From the IMG/VR virus record IMGVR_UViG_3300042988_000706, positions 1-40,605 of that record: DNA of 40,605 nt. The stretch is one strand, 5' to 3'. This document shows, one piece after another, positions 1 to 8,531 of the stretch. Each line of letters starts with the position of its first letter. The first letter of the stretch is position 1. The position numbers and the translations under genes were made by a program. The notes beneath the pieces were generated by a model that was not told where the DNA came from, made no database searches, and saw nothing but the letters and a program-made list of their open reading frames with translations. This DNA is from a virus.

Positions 1-127
1 AGTTCGGCTACGTCTAGTACTTACACGCTAGTAAGCGCAGACACTGGCAAGTATCTAAAAGTAGTTGCTACTGGCTCCGGTTCGTACACTGGCTCAGTTA
101 CTTCAGCGGCTACTGGTTCAGCAGTTA
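1..127. repeat. Terminal direct repeat (left copy)
   Basis: Bases 1-127 are identical to 40479-40605, and the coding frame is preserved when the two copies are overlaid. This suggests a circular contig with a 127-base overlap (a common assembler k-mer length), giving a unique length of about 40478 bp. The repeat lies inside a tandem 273-bp Ig-domain array, so the same bases also recur at 40206-40332 and, with one difference in the stretch checked, from 274. The closure could therefore be a repeat-induced graph join, and a true phage terminal repeat is less likely. Confidence 0.9.
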
Positions 128-1158
128 CCGAAGCTATCACAGCTATTGGAGCTATCACTGGAACACTAGCCGTAGGAAACGTACTGACAGCAGGGGCACT
201 TACACCTTCAGGAGCTACTGTTACCTATCAGTGGAGGCGAGCAGATACTAGCGGAGGTACTTACACAGATATCAGTTCGGCTACGTCTAGTACTTACACG
301 CTAGTAAGCGCAGACACTGGCAAGTATCTAAAAGTAGTTGCTACTGGCTCCGGTTCGTACACTGGCTCAGTCACTTCAGCGGCTACTGGTTCAGCAGTTA
401 CCGAAGCTATCACAGCTATTGGAGACATTACCGGAACGACTCAAGTAGGCTCAGTGCTGACAGCAGGAGCACTTACACCTTCAGGAGCTACTGTTACCTA
501 TCAGTGGAGGGAATGCGCAACATCAGGAGGTACTTACACTGACATATCAGGTGCTACTTCTAGCACGTACACGCTGACAACCACGCAGTCAATTAAGTTT
601 ATCAAGGTAGTTGTGACCGGAACTGGCAGCTATACAGGCTCAGCTACTTCGGCGGCTACGGCGAGAATAAAGGCAAACATATCAGTAGACGGAACCACTA
701 CCGACTGGGCAGGTATTCCAACTGTTGCCACAGCTTCAGGACAACCTGCAACCGCTATGAAGGTGTACAACGATGACACCTATCTGTATTTCTTGATAAC
801 TGGTAGTGGGCTGTCAGCGAACCTAGACTTGTTTATCAACTCTGACAACAACGCAAGCACTGGTTACACAGGTGACCCATGGACTACCCACGGCGCAGAC
901 TACTTTATTGACCAGGCAGGTGTTAAGTATCTATCCACTGGTTCGGGCTGGTCTTGGACTAACCAGGGCACAACAGGGGTAACGTACAGTAAGTCATCAA
1001 CAGTGTTCGAATGCCGTGTAGCACGCTCAGGGTTTGCCAGCCTAGCAAGCGCAATCACTGTTGGCTATGTTGACCTGAACGGTTCGTTTGTACAGCAGTG
1101 CATTATACCTACATCAGGTAACGCGATGGCTTCATATACATTGTTAACTGGATTCTAA
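1..1158 (+). CDS. Tail fibre/adhesin with Ig-like repeats, C-terminal part
   Basis: This is the 3' part of the gene that begins at 38736; the frame is open from base 1. Joined at the terminal repeat the protein is about 966 residues. This part holds the end of one Ig-like repeat, a full 91-residue repeat (136-408), a divergent last repeat (409 to about 675), and a C-terminal domain from about base 676. That domain starts ISVDGTTTDWAGIP and has a later YLYFLI strand and a DLFINSDNNASTGY motif, as in CBM9/DOMON-type carbohydrate-binding domains. The likely role is host-surface binding by a virion fibre or appendage. The function is inferred from domain types. An ATG at 454 is internal and is not the start. 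Confidence 0.8.
   Translation, partial: SSATSSTYTLVSADTGKYLKVVATGSGSYTGSVTSAATGSAVTEAITAIGAITGTLAVGNVLTAGALTPSGATVTYQWRRADTSGGTYTDISSATSSTYTLVSADTGKYLKVVATGSGSYTGSVTSAATGSAVTEAITAIGDITGTTQVGSVLTAGALTPSGATVTYQWRECATSGGTYTDISGATSSTYTLTTTQSIKFIKVVVTGTGSYTGSATSAATARIKANISVDGTTTDWAGIPTVATASGQPATAMKVYNDDTYLYFLITGSGLSANLDLFINSDNNASTGYTGDPWTTHGADYFIDQAGVKYLSTGSGWSWTNQGTTGVTYSKSSTVFECRVARSGFASLASAITVGYVDLNGSFVQQCIIPTSGNAMASYTLLTGF
136..675 (+). repeat. 273-bp tandem Ig-like domain repeats (left part of array)
   Basis: One 273-bp (91-codon) unit lies at 136-408 and a more divergent last unit runs from 409 to about 675. The tail of another unit occupies 1-135. The unit at 136-408 is almost identical in DNA to those at 40068-40605, differing at a few bases only. 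This implies recent duplication or active homogenisation, and copy number is uncertain because the contig breaks inside the array. Confidence 0.85.
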
Positions 1159-1180
1159 TTAACTAAGGAGGCTTTTAAAC

Positions 1181-1417
1181 ATGTTCGATTATTTAGTTAT
1201 GTATGTCACATCGGCTCAAATGGCAGGGATAGACACCCAAACGTTACGGAAAAGCAATGACGGCTTGCAATGTGTTGTTCACCGCGAGCTAGTAAACGCA
1301 GCGCAATTTAACCTGCTTTTAATCATAGCAATGATGTCAGGGAAACCGTTCTCATGCGGAACAGCGGCAGACCTGGACGCACTCATGTTGACCGCTGATT
1401 GGGTAGCGGCAGAATAA
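1181..1417 (+). CDS. Small protein downstream of the fibre gene, function unknown
   Basis: A 78-residue protein starting 22 bases after the fibre stop, with an AAGGAGG ribosome binding site about 11 bases before the ATG. It has a hydrophobic patch near residues 43-53 (FNLLLIIAMM) but no clear signal peptide or full membrane segment. I do not recognise the family. Its position directly behind the fibre suggests a small fibre-associated protein or chaperone, but nothing in the sequence shows this. The good RBS and tight spacing to both neighbours support a real gene. Confidence 0.6.
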   Translation: MFDYLVMYVTSAQMAGIDTQTLRKSNDGLQCVVHRELVNAAQFNLLLIIAMMSGKPFSCGTAADLDALMLTADWVAAE

Positions 1418-1442
1418 CACACAAATTTAGGAGGTTATCATC

Positions 1443-1754
1443 ATGGAAACAGCAGAGCAAAAGAAAGAGAAGTCAGCTTTACGGAAAGAATGTGTAGCTT
1501 CGGTATTAGGAAGTCCAGTAGAAACTATCAAGCTACTCTCAAGCTACGTAGCACGCCTCAAGGTTATTAACGAGGAGATTAACACATTCACTCAAGAGGC
1601 GAAAGAAATTAGTGAGTTAATCGATATCTTATCGGCTAAGGTGAATGATGAAAACTCAGTAGCGTTCGAAGGTGGTGAGTTTGTATGGAAGAACTTGAAG
1701 ACTACTACGAAGCCCTCATGCGAGTCTCAAAACACGAAGAAAACCTCAAAGTAG
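1443..1754 (+). CDS. Coiled-coil protein of unknown function
   Basis: A 103-residue, lysine/glutamate-rich protein preceded by GGAGG about 8 bases before the ATG. Residues about 25-70 look helical and could form a coiled coil. It overlaps the next gene by 70 bases in another frame, and its last 23 residues (lysine- and threonine-rich) lie in that overlap. It is the first gene of the replication block behind the fibre. No known family is recognised. Confidence 0.6.
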   Translation: METAEQKKEKSALRKECVASVLGSPVETIKLLSSYVARLKVINEEINTFTQEAKEISELIDILSAKVNDENSVAFEGGEFVWKNLKTTTKPSCESQNTKKTSK

Positions 1755-2074
1755 CAAAAGAAGATTTAGCCATCGCCGAAAAGAATCTTAACCTGGTCAT
1801 GGTAATGGATAACATCGACAGCTTGCTGTACAAAGGACTCAAGATTGAACCATCGGTCACAACGCATGTATCTTGTTTAAAAGAAAATCAAGCGGAGTTG
1901 TTCGAGCAACTCCGTGAAAATGATTTAGGTGATTTGATTACCGAACAAGTTCATCACAAACGCCTTGGAAAGATGTACCTAGAGCTAAAGGATGACGAAA
2001 CCTACGACAGTATTACCAGCCTTCTGAACGTCTACGAAGTACCATCCATATCAAAACGGAAAGTGAGAGGATAA
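1685..2074 (+). CDS. Helical protein of unknown function, overlapping upstream gene
   Basis: A 129-residue protein. Residues 1-45 are strongly helical and charged; the middle contains a segment around VTTHVSCLKENQ and the end is basic. The ATG sits after GGTGGTGAG within the upstream gene, giving a 70-base overlap that suggests translational coupling. Its stop is 2 bases before the next ATG. Position before the SSB-like and primase genes suggests a DNA-metabolism accessory protein. I do not recognise the family, and a Gam-like or recombination role would be speculation. Confidence 0.6.
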   Translation: MEELEDYYEALMRVSKHEENLKVAKEDLAIAEKNLNLVMVMDNIDSLLYKGLKIEPSVTTHVSCLKENQAELFEQLRENDLGDLITEQVHHKRLGKMYLELKDDETYDSITSLLNVYEVPSISKRKVRG

Positions 2075-2076
2075 CA

Positions 2077-2811
2077 ATGGATAAAAGCAAGCTGCAACAA
2101 CTAGGCAAGGGTGCTCAGGTAGAGAGTAACAAGATGCAAGCAGAACTTGCAAGCGTATTCCCAGAATCAAAAGAAATTAAAGTAAATGAAAACCAAAGCC
2201 CAGTTTTTGTCTTTGACGCTGAAGACTTAATGCAAGGGCTGGACGCTAAATATCCATTCATCAAGATGCCTCAAGGCACTACTAAGTTCTTTACTGTTGG
2301 CGACATGCCTTTGCCTGAATTAAGGGCTACTATCCTTTTCCACCATCGCATGAACGTCTACTACGAAACTAGTTTTGCTGAGCGAAAAGCCGATGATGAT
2401 AAGATTCCTGACTGTGCTAGTAAGGACGGTGTGACTGGGGTTAGTCGGCATACTGGCGAGTGTGTTTCGTGTGCTAACTGCCACCTGAACCAGTTTGAAA
2501 ACGGGATAAAGCAGTGCGGTAATAAGATCCGTTTATACATCATGCCCGAAGGTAATAGCTTGCCTCATATCCTTGACGTACCGCCTACAGGACTGACCAA
2601 CTATCAGAACTATCTAAACACGTTCTTAGCTATCCGAAAAAACACGTTTGAGTATATGACTAGCATCACTTTAAAAGATGACCGCTCAACCGGTGGGATT
2701 GATTTCTGCAAGATTAACTTCGCACGAGCTGAAGAGCACCCAACTAAGCTAAAAAATGATTATTACTTCACAAGAGAAAATATCAAAGCGGCATACACGA
2801 ACGCCGTCTAA
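2077..2811 (+). CDS. Probable single-stranded DNA-binding protein (Cys-rich phage type)
   Basis: A 244-residue protein with a cysteine cluster at C113, C129, C132, C135 and C147. The pattern DCASKDGVTG...CVSCANCHLNQF...QCGNKIRL matches phage proteins found next to primases and often annotated as ssDNA-binding or OB-fold proteins. The segment after it (LDVPPTGLTNYQNYL) is also typical of that group. Its place immediately upstream of the primase-helicase supports a role at the replication fork. The family resemblance is from memory of the motif layout. The DNA-binding role is inferred. Confidence 0.65.
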   Translation: MDKSKLQQLGKGAQVESNKMQAELASVFPESKEIKVNENQSPVFVFDAEDLMQGLDAKYPFIKMPQGTTKFFTVGDMPLPELRATILFHHRMNVYYETSFAERKADDDKIPDCASKDGVTGVSRHTGECVSCANCHLNQFENGIKQCGNKIRLYIMPEGNSLPHILDVPPTGLTNYQNYLNTFLAIRKNTFEYMTSITLKDDRSTGGIDFCKINFARAEEHPTKLKNDYYFTRENIKAAYTNAV

Positions 2812-2824
2812 GGAGCGGTAGGCA

Positions 2825-5302
2825 ATGGCAATCTATGACGCTTTAAATATCCGCTGGTTAGATTTATTCTCTCGCTGGGGGGCTTCAAAGCCGACCACTG
2901 ACGGTAATCATATTATGCGTTGCCCATTCCCGGAACACAAAGATGTTAACCCATCTTTTGTGTTTTCGGCGTTGACTGGGTTATGGAACTGTCATGGATG
3001 CGGCAAGTCTGGCAACGCCTCGCAGATAATCCAGCAGTTAGACGGGCTTTCCGAACAACTTGCAAACGAATACTTACTTGCCCTAGGCGGCGTGGTTAAA
3101 AAAGAAAAGAAGCTTAGCCGCGAGCCGCTAACAGTGTTTAGCTATGCGAGGATGAAGAAGTTTAGTGTTGACTTTTTAATAAAGCTGAAAGTTAACGACA
3201 CTCTATTTAAAAAACAAAGTGCTGTACTGATACCATACTTCGATAGCAACGGTACACTGACTGCCGAAAGATATCGTACTGGTGGACATCCTAAGTTCGC
3301 ATGGGGTAGCAACAACATGCTGAGCTTGTACGGGCTGTGGCTAAAGCTTAACCTCGAATCTGATTGGTGTGTTGTGGTCGAAGGTGAGAGCGATTGTCAT
3401 ACGCTGTGGCAGTATGAGATACCTACGTATGGTTGTCCTGGTGCGAATAACTTTAAGCCTGACTTCCCAAGCAGTATACCGCATATAAAGAAAGTTTTTG
3501 TAATGGTAGAGCCGAGCGACGAGAAGCAAAACGCCGGAGAGAAATTCCTCCTGAGCGTGTTAACTGCTCAGTGGGGAAGCGATGTAGAGTTTTACCGGAT
3601 AGAAACGTCTACGCTAGGGTTTAAAGACCCTAGCGATATGCATCTTGAGTCTGAGAACTTTGTAAGCCAGTGGAAAGATGTCATGGACGGTGCGAAAAAG
3701 ATTGATAAGCCGACAGTGAAATCATTAAGCAATTCCTTCGGCTCATGCCCTGTCAAGTTTGTAATACCTCAAGGATATTCTTTTAGTGACATAGGCATAT
3801 TTAACTACGCCGAAGATGGCACTGCTAAGTTAATAACCACTACTCCTATTTGCATTGACAGCATCCACAGCGAAGCTGACGGCATCGAATACGCAAGGGT
3901 ATGTTATCGGCATAGGTCAAAAGGCTGGGTGTACAGCATTGTAAAGCGCGGAGATTTACTATCCGCGAGAAAATTTAGCGAGCTTGCAGATAGGGGGCTT
4001 GATATATCTGACTCGACCGCTAGACACATGACAATGTACATGTCCGAGTTAATAAGGGTCAACACCGACATACCGTTTAAGTCTGAGATTCGCCGTGGAG
4101 GATGGAACAAGGCGTTCACAGAGTTTGCGCCGTTACTGATTAACAGCAACTCTTTCATAGACACTACAGTATTTAAAGGGTTTGACACTGCTGGTAGTCG
4201 GACTAAGTGGATTGATTGCGCTGTCAAGGCGAGAGAAAATATTTATGTTCGGGCAGTCATGGCGGCGTATGCGTGTTCTGCTATCATGCCTATTGTTGGC
4301 GTGAGGACATTCTTCTTTCACATATTCAACCAAGCATCCGGCGCAGGCAAGTCTTGCGCTCAGAAGCTTGCATGCTCGCTATACGGGAACCCCGCTGAGA
4401 TTATTAAAACGTTTAACTCCACAGTAGTAGGCTTTGAGCGAGCGGCGGCAACTAATAATCATATCGGGCTTGTGCTTGACGAGTATCAAATGTTAAACGA
4501 GGTAGAGAAAGAGAAATTTGTTAACGAGATTTACAAAGTAGTCGGCGAAGTTAGCCGAACCAGAAGTAATATAAAACTGCAATCTGTGCCGACTGATAAC
4601 TGGAACCTGTCTATTGTTACCTCCGGTGAAAATCCTTTGAACGAAAGGAGTAAGCTTCAGGGCGTTCGTAGCAGAGTTATTGAGTGCTACGGCAGACCGT
4701 TTGACGATGACAAGCAAGCACGAAACACACACTTATGTATTGGCGAGAACTATGGGCATATAGGTGCGTCATACCTGGGCTATATAAAGGGCAATAGGAC
4801 AGGCATCATTGCACGGTTTAGAGAGGTAGAAGAAATTATGCGCCCACTGCTAAACTCGCACAGAGGAGCTATGATTTCTCACTCGCCCATCCTATCGGCA
4901 ATCTTTCTTGCTGATGAGATACTGTCTATCTGGCTACCAGGTAGACCGATAAAACCAAGTGAGTTTTTAAAAAGCATCTATGCTTACGAGTCGGCGAAGG
5001 TGCCAATCGTTACACAGATTTCAGAACTGTTCATCGGCTGGATAGCAAAACACACAAACAGAATTCCACGCAAGCACGACATAGTGCTAAGCAGTAATAT
5101 TTTAGGCTGGACAGACGGCGATAAAGTGTTTTTATTGTCCGGATGTTTAGACGAGTTTGCGCATGATTTAAACCTGTCCAGGTACTCTGTGTCTACCCAG
5201 TTAAAAGACAAAGGAATACTGGCAAAAGCAACTGAGCGTCATCCCAAAATTAAAGGTCATGTATGCAATGGATATCGGCTATTGGAGGGTGTAGAGATGT
5301 GA
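2825..5302 (+). CDS. Primase-helicase: CHC2 zinc finger, TOPRIM, DUF927-type ATPase
   Basis: An 825-residue replication protein that would prime and unwind DNA at the phage fork. Residues 33-59 hold a CHC2 zinc-binding set (C33, H38, C56, C59). A TOPRIM-like segment has VVVEGESD at 183-190. The second acidic strand reads VMVEPSDE (about 227-233) where DxD is usual. Residues 306-620 resemble DUF927/D5-like helicases, with Walker A QASGAGKS (503-510) and Walker B LVLDEYQ (549-555). The start is set by GGAGCGG upstream of the ATG. It is the largest gene of the plus-strand replication block, and its stop overlaps the next gene's GTG start. Confidence 0.9.
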   Translation: MAIYDALNIRWLDLFSRWGASKPTTDGNHIMRCPFPEHKDVNPSFVFSALTGLWNCHGCGKSGNASQIIQQLDGLSEQLANEYLLALGGVVKKEKKLSREPLTVFSYARMKKFSVDFLIKLKVNDTLFKKQSAVLIPYFDSNGTLTAERYRTGGHPKFAWGSNNMLSLYGLWLKLNLESDWCVVVEGESDCHTLWQYEIPTYGCPGANNFKPDFPSSIPHIKKVFVMVEPSDEKQNAGEKFLLSVLTAQWGSDVEFYRIETSTLGFKDPSDMHLESENFVSQWKDVMDGAKKIDKPTVKSLSNSFGSCPVKFVIPQGYSFSDIGIFNYAEDGTAKLITTTPICIDSIHSEADGIEYARVCYRHRSKGWVYSIVKRGDLLSARKFSELADRGLDISDSTARHMTMYMSELIRVNTDIPFKSEIRRGGWNKAFTEFAPLLINSNSFIDTTVFKGFDTAGSRTKWIDCAVKARENIYVRAVMAAYACSAIMPIVGVRTFFFHIFNQASGAGKSCAQKLACSLYGNPAEIIKTFNSTVVGFERAAATNNHIGLVLDEYQMLNEVEKEKFVNEIYKVVGEVSRTRSNIKLQSVPTDNWNLSIVTSGENPLNERSKLQGVRSRVIECYGRPFDDDKQARNTHLCIGENYGHIGASYLGYIKGNRTGIIARFREVEEIMRPLLNSHRGAMISHSPILSAIFLADEILSIWLPGRPIKPSEFLKSIYAYESAKVPIVTQISELFIGWIAKHTNRIPRKHDIVLSSNILGWTDGDKVFLLSGCLDEFAHDLNLSRYSVSTQLKDKGILAKATERHPKIKGHVCNGYRLLEGVEM

Positions 5303-5667
5303 CAACAGACCAGCTTAGAGAGCGAGTTAAAAACTACCGTTTACTTTCGGCGGCAGATATGAAAAAATATGAAGTGGATTTTATTGAGCAAGTTTTGCTT
5401 CCTTATTGGATGGCGTGCTTCGAAAATAAGGAATTTAATGACGACATGTGTCTGCACTTATTCCCGTTTAAATGCAGGACAGACGCTGACATCGAAGAAG
5501 CTAGTGCGCTAGAACGCGAAGGGTCAATCTTATGGGTGCACACGCATGACACAACGGGGGACGAAGTTAACTTATGCGGTTGGTGGATAGAGAACCTAGC
5601 ACGCCGACAGTATGCCCAGCAAGTAGTTTATGAATGGATAAACCAAAAGTTAACGGAGGAGAGTTAG
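5299..5667 (+). CDS. Small replication-operon protein, unknown
   Basis: A protein of about 122 residues. I place the start at GTG 5299, overlapping the primase stop in the string ATGTGA and preceded by GGAGGGTG. An upstream in-frame ATG at 5263 lies inside the primase and lacks a ribosome binding site. The sequence is rich in aromatic and acidic residues, with three cysteines, and has no recognised motif. Tight coupling to the primase suggests a shared role in replication or its control. Confidence 0.65.
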   Translation: MTTDQLRERVKNYRLLSAADMKKYEVDFIEQVLLPYWMACFENKEFNDDMCLHLFPFKCRTDADIEEASALEREGSILWVHTHDTTGDEVNLCGWWIENLARRQYAQQVVYEWINQKLTEES

Positions 5668-5671
5668 AACA

Positions 5672-6238
5672 ATGGATGGAATAACCCAAGAGCCTAGGCA
5701 GCTCAAGAAATACTTCTCAGCAAGTGAGCTGAAGAGCTTTACAACTTTGATTTGCCTCGCGTCATACGTAGATGAAAAGATAGTTGCTAACTTTGATAAG
5801 ACCTCGCTATACAACCAGCGCGAACAAAGACATCTAGTCGCGGCAAGCTACCATCTAGCACTTAGTTATTACGATTTACTTAACCGAATGGATAACAACC
5901 AGATTGGCAGAGCCATTCGGACGATGAAAGAATGTTCTTTAGTTACGTTGCCGCATGCCGGGATTGCAGAAGTTCGTCGTCAACTACGAGAGCTTGATAA
6001 GCGTAAGACGTTTGACCGCACAGTACTAGAGGAATTATACGTAGGTATAAGCGGCTCACTGTGCCAGAATTGCACGATAAAAGAATTTACTAGGTGTAGG
6101 CTACGCAAGGCATTAATAAATGCTGACGCGCCTATGTATGACGAATTTGCGGAGGGGTGCGGCTATGCGTTTCAAGGAGATACAGAAGTGGAAGAATTTT
6201 TACTTAGTGATGAAGATTTTGATGCAAAAGTTGTGTGA
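5672..6238 (+). CDS. DUF5651-like protein
   Basis: A 188-residue helical protein. The C-terminal part contains LCQNCTIKEFTRCRLR, then an ADAP-x-YDEFAEGCGYAF segment, a cysteine-containing signature I associate with DUF5651 proteins of Firmicutes phages. GGAGGAGAG precedes the ATG. The function of the family is unknown. The cysteines (CxxC, then later C) may bind metal. It lies between the primase and a zinc-finger regulator in one operon. Confidence 0.6.
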   Translation: MDGITQEPRQLKKYFSASELKSFTTLICLASYVDEKIVANFDKTSLYNQREQRHLVAASYHLALSYYDLLNRMDNNQIGRAIRTMKECSLVTLPHAGIAEVRRQLRELDKRKTFDRTVLEELYVGISGSLCQNCTIKEFTRCRLRKALINADAPMYDEFAEGCGYAFQGDTEVEEFLLSDEDFDAKVV

Positions 6239-6258
6239 GAGTCTCAAGGAGGGAAAAC

Positions 6259-6549
6259 ATGGCAAGAGAAATCGGAAGTAAAATCAATAAAAATTCAACT
6301 GTGTATCTACCCAAGGAACTGACGAAAGAAATGATAGGTAAGCAGTTCAGATTGATAGTTAAACCAGATAGGTTTGTCATCATGAAGCCTGACACCGAAC
6401 ATGGCTGCGCTTTTTGTGGCTCAGTTGAAGATTTAATTCGGTATTTTCATGAATGCGTATGCGAAAACTGCATACTCATAATGCACGAGAGTATGTATAT
6501 TGAGAAAGAAAAAGAGTTGAACGAAAAATACATGGGTGGTGCGAAGTGA
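6259..6549 (+). CDS. AbrB/SpoVT-like DNA-binding protein with zinc finger
   Basis: A 96-residue protein. Residues 1-45 (REIGSKINKNSTVYLPKEL... then FRLIVKPDRFVIMKP) have the swapped-hairpin AbrB/MazE pattern of transition-state regulators. Residues 50-73 carry CAFC...CVCENC, a probable zinc-binding finger. The ATG at 6259 follows AAGGAGGG. An in-frame ATG at 6235 overlaps the upstream stop and lacks a comparable site. It is likely a phage transcriptional regulator. The target is unknown. Confidence 0.7.
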   Translation: MAREIGSKINKNSTVYLPKELTKEMIGKQFRLIVKPDRFVIMKPDTEHGCAFCGSVEDLIRYFHECVCENCILIMHESMYIEKEKELNEKYMGGAK

Positions 6550-6878
6550 AAAAACTCAAAGCTATGATATCACAGCCTATGAATGGAATGTCACATGATG
6601 AAATTACTGAAGCAAGAGAGCTTGCTATTAAGTATTTAGAGAATCAAGGTTATGAAGTGGTTAACACTCTTTACACTGATGAATGGTATTCAAAGGAGTC
6701 AATGGAGTCACGAGGGGTTGTTAATATTCCATTGTGTTTTCTTGCAAAAAGCGTTGAGGCTATGGCAAGTTGTGATGCGGTTTATTTCTGTAGAGGCTGG
6801 GAATTTGCAAGAGGATGCATACTAGAAATGTCCATTGCAAAAGCATATGGTTTAAAAATAATCGATTGGGCGGTGTAG
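6546..6878 (+). CDS. DUF4406 protein, nucleoside deoxyribosyltransferase-like
   Basis: A 110-residue protein starting at GTG 6546, overlapping the upstream stop. The N-terminal ISQPMNGM, the middle segment around SCDAVYFCRGWEFARGC and the C-terminal acidic LEMSIAKAYG are the DUF4406 signature, a relative of the nucleoside 2-deoxyribosyltransferase fold. The length fits the family. The family is common in phages and its substrate is generally unproven. It might act in nucleotide salvage or NAD/nucleotide signalling interference, which is inference only. Confidence 0.75.
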   Translation: MKKLKAMISQPMNGMSHDEITEARELAIKYLENQGYEVVNTLYTDEWYSKESMESRGVVNIPLCFLAKSVEAMASCDAVYFCRGWEFARGCILEMSIAKAYGLKIIDWAV

Positions 6879-6879
6879 A

Positions 6880-7419
6880 ATGAGCGAACCTACAGGGTTA
6901 GTTAAGGCACCTAAAGGCAGAAACAAGAATGTTAAGCGAACTTCTGGTAGCTACGCAAGGTCACGCGGCAATGGTGGCGAACGCGAGCTAGTCTTGTTTA
7001 TCAAATCCTTCGGCTTTAATGCCGAGCGGTCACAACAGTTCTGCGGTAATAGTGGGGATGCTGATATTCGTACTAACATCCCCAATATTTACGTCGAGTG
7101 TAAGCGAAGGAAAGAGTTTGTAGGCGAAGCTGAGATAGTTAAATGGCTGGATAAAGCCGATGATGAAAAGTCTATTAATGACTTATCGGTTGTCTTTTAT
7201 CGCGAGGACTACAAGCCGTGGTACTGCTACTTTAGATTAGACTTGCCTATCGGAGATACGCTACTCCATAAGCCTGTTGTAAGAGTTCTCGCAAGTGAAT
7301 TTATGGGCAGGCTGGTCGCCGCTTATTCTTGCATAAAATGCGGAATGCTTAGACTTCCAGTTACTAAAAATTCATTGCTCTGTGAATTGTGCCAGCATTG
7401 TGAGGCGATGAAAGAATGA
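6880..7419 (+). CDS. Holliday-junction-resolvase-like PD-(D/E)xK nuclease with zinc ribbon
   Basis: A 179-residue protein. Residues 28-80 follow the Hjc-like nuclease layout: GGERELV (E35), then NSGDADI (D60, D62) and IYVECKRRK (E73, K75). A C-terminal zinc ribbon has C151, C154, C168, C171 and perhaps C174. It would cut branched DNA to resolve recombination or replication intermediates before packaging. It begins one base after the DUF4406 stop. Its own stop overlaps the ATG of a 30-residue membrane micro-protein. Confidence 0.75.
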   Translation: MSEPTGLVKAPKGRNKNVKRTSGSYARSRGNGGERELVLFIKSFGFNAERSQQFCGNSGDADIRTNIPNIYVECKRRKEFVGEAEIVKWLDKADDEKSINDLSVVFYREDYKPWYCYFRLDLPIGDTLLHKPVVRVLASEFMGRLVAAYSCIKCGMLRLPVTKNSLLCELCQHCEAMKE

Positions 7420-7508
7420 TACTTGTGTACCTAGCCATTCCGTTTATCGGTGCCATTCTGGGGCTTCACTTAGGCAACAGGCTTTTTAAACGGAGGGGAT
7501 GTATTTGA
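7416..7508 (+). CDS. Putative 30-residue membrane micro-protein
   Basis: A short open frame starting in the ATGA overlap with the nuclease stop. It encodes one hydrophobic segment (residues 2-20, LVYLAIPFIGAILGLHLG) followed by a basic tail (NRLFKRRG), a typical N-out/C-in single-pass pattern. A GAGG lies about 9 bases upstream. It would end at the start region of the next gene, so it fills an otherwise unexplained 85-base gap. A role in lysis or membrane targeting is possible but unsupported. Confidence 0.45.
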   Translation: MILVYLAIPFIGAILGLHLGNRLFKRRGCI

Positions 7509-7735
7509 ACTGCGAAAAGTTTATGCAAGCAGTGTTAACAAAGTTAATTCGGTGGACGCCGAAAGGGTATGTGTTTAACAACCTACCCAGTGGGTTTCCG
7601 CAAAAAGATGAGTTAGTTTTTTTTGAATACTGCCCGTTCTGCGGCGCAGAGTTTGTTGAATATAAACACGGCACAACAGGATATACAGGTCACGGAATAC
7701 CGAAAGTAATAATCTACGAGACACAGGAGGAGTAA
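7505..7735 (+). CDS. Small cysteine-containing protein
   Basis: About 76 residues. I favour the TTG at 7505 because GGAGGGG ends about 5 bases upstream. The ATG at 7499 touches that site and is too close. Cysteines near the N-terminus (NCEKF) and in CPFCGAEF could bind zinc, though only one full CxxC is present. It lies two bases before the endolysin start. No family is recognised. Confidence 0.55.
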   Translation: MNCEKFMQAVLTKLIRWTPKGYVFNNLPSGFPQKDELVFFEYCPFCGAEFVEYKHGTTGYTGHGIPKVIIYETQEE

Positions 7736-7736
7736 C

Positions 7737-8519
7737 ATGTATTTTCACACCGACAAGACCTACGTCGATTACATCCGAGTAAACCCATATAGCCGTTGCG
7801 GTCGTAGGCGTAAGTTTCGGCGCGGCTTAGGTCTGCACTGGACTGCCAACCCTGGCACCGACGATAAAGCAAATAGAGACTATTTCGACAGTTTAGCCGA
7901 TAGTAAAGAGACTTATGCTTCGGCTCAGTGGATAGTAGGCTTTGAGCGTATTACACAGACTATGCCAGACGACGAAGAAGCTTTCCATGTAGGAGCGACT
8001 CACTACACCGAAGCAGGTAAGAGGCTTTGTGATGGTTGTGATACTCCAAACCAAAGCTTGCTAGGTATCGAAGTATGTTGCAAGGATGACAGCGGTATTC
8101 CTTCGGACTCTACGTATCAGCTACTGGTATCTCTATGCGCCGAAAAGTTAACTAGTGATGGACTGACACCTGAGAGTATGTTCCTACACGGCGAGGTCGT
8201 GCTTGATGATGTCGGTACGTATCTAAAACCTAGAGACTGTCATACTTATTGGATGCGAAATCCCGAAGCGTGGAAGACTCTCAAGGCTGATGTTGGTGCG
8301 TTAATGAATCAGAATGCATCTCATATACTAACGTGGAAAGAGCAAGCAGTTAAAGGGCTACTCGACCGTGGTAGAATCACCTCTCCAGACTGGATTAACC
8401 AAGCTGATGGCAGTGTTCCGTTGTGGGCACTTGCTGTGATACTTAACCGGATGGATGACAGCGCAGACAAACGTATGGCAGAGCTTCAGAGAGAGCTTGA
8501 TAAGCTCAGAGCTAAATAA
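7737..8519 (+). CDS. N-acetylmuramoyl-L-alanine amidase endolysin (Amidase_2/CwlA type)
   Basis: A 260-residue lysis enzyme that cleaves the amide bond between MurNAc and L-alanine in peptidoglycan. LGLHWTANPG (H34) supplies the first zinc ligand. Further candidates are H84 (EAFHVGATHY), H151 (MFLHGEVV) and the C168-H169 pair (KPRDCH). Residues about 195-245 form a small helical C-terminal domain with WKEQAVKGLLDRG and PDWINQADGSVPLWAL, a pattern seen at the end of other phage amidases. It has no signal peptide, so release needs a holin. GGAGGAG precedes the ATG. It is the last plus-strand gene before the bidirectional terminator. Confidence 0.9.
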   Translation: MYFHTDKTYVDYIRVNPYSRCGRRRKFRRGLGLHWTANPGTDDKANRDYFDSLADSKETYASAQWIVGFERITQTMPDDEEAFHVGATHYTEAGKRLCDGCDTPNQSLLGIEVCCKDDSGIPSDSTYQLLVSLCAEKLTSDGLTPESMFLHGEVVLDDVGTYLKPRDCHTYWMRNPEAWKTLKADVGALMNQNASHILTWKEQAVKGLLDRGRITSPDWINQADGSVPLWALAVILNRMDDSADKRMAELQRELDKLRAK

Positions 8520-8531
8520 TAAAAGCACAGC

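Noticed and set aside
1-127. Interpreting the terminal identity as a true phage direct terminal repeat
   Set aside because: It lies inside a coding tandem repeat and has a typical assembly k-mer length; circular closure explains it better.
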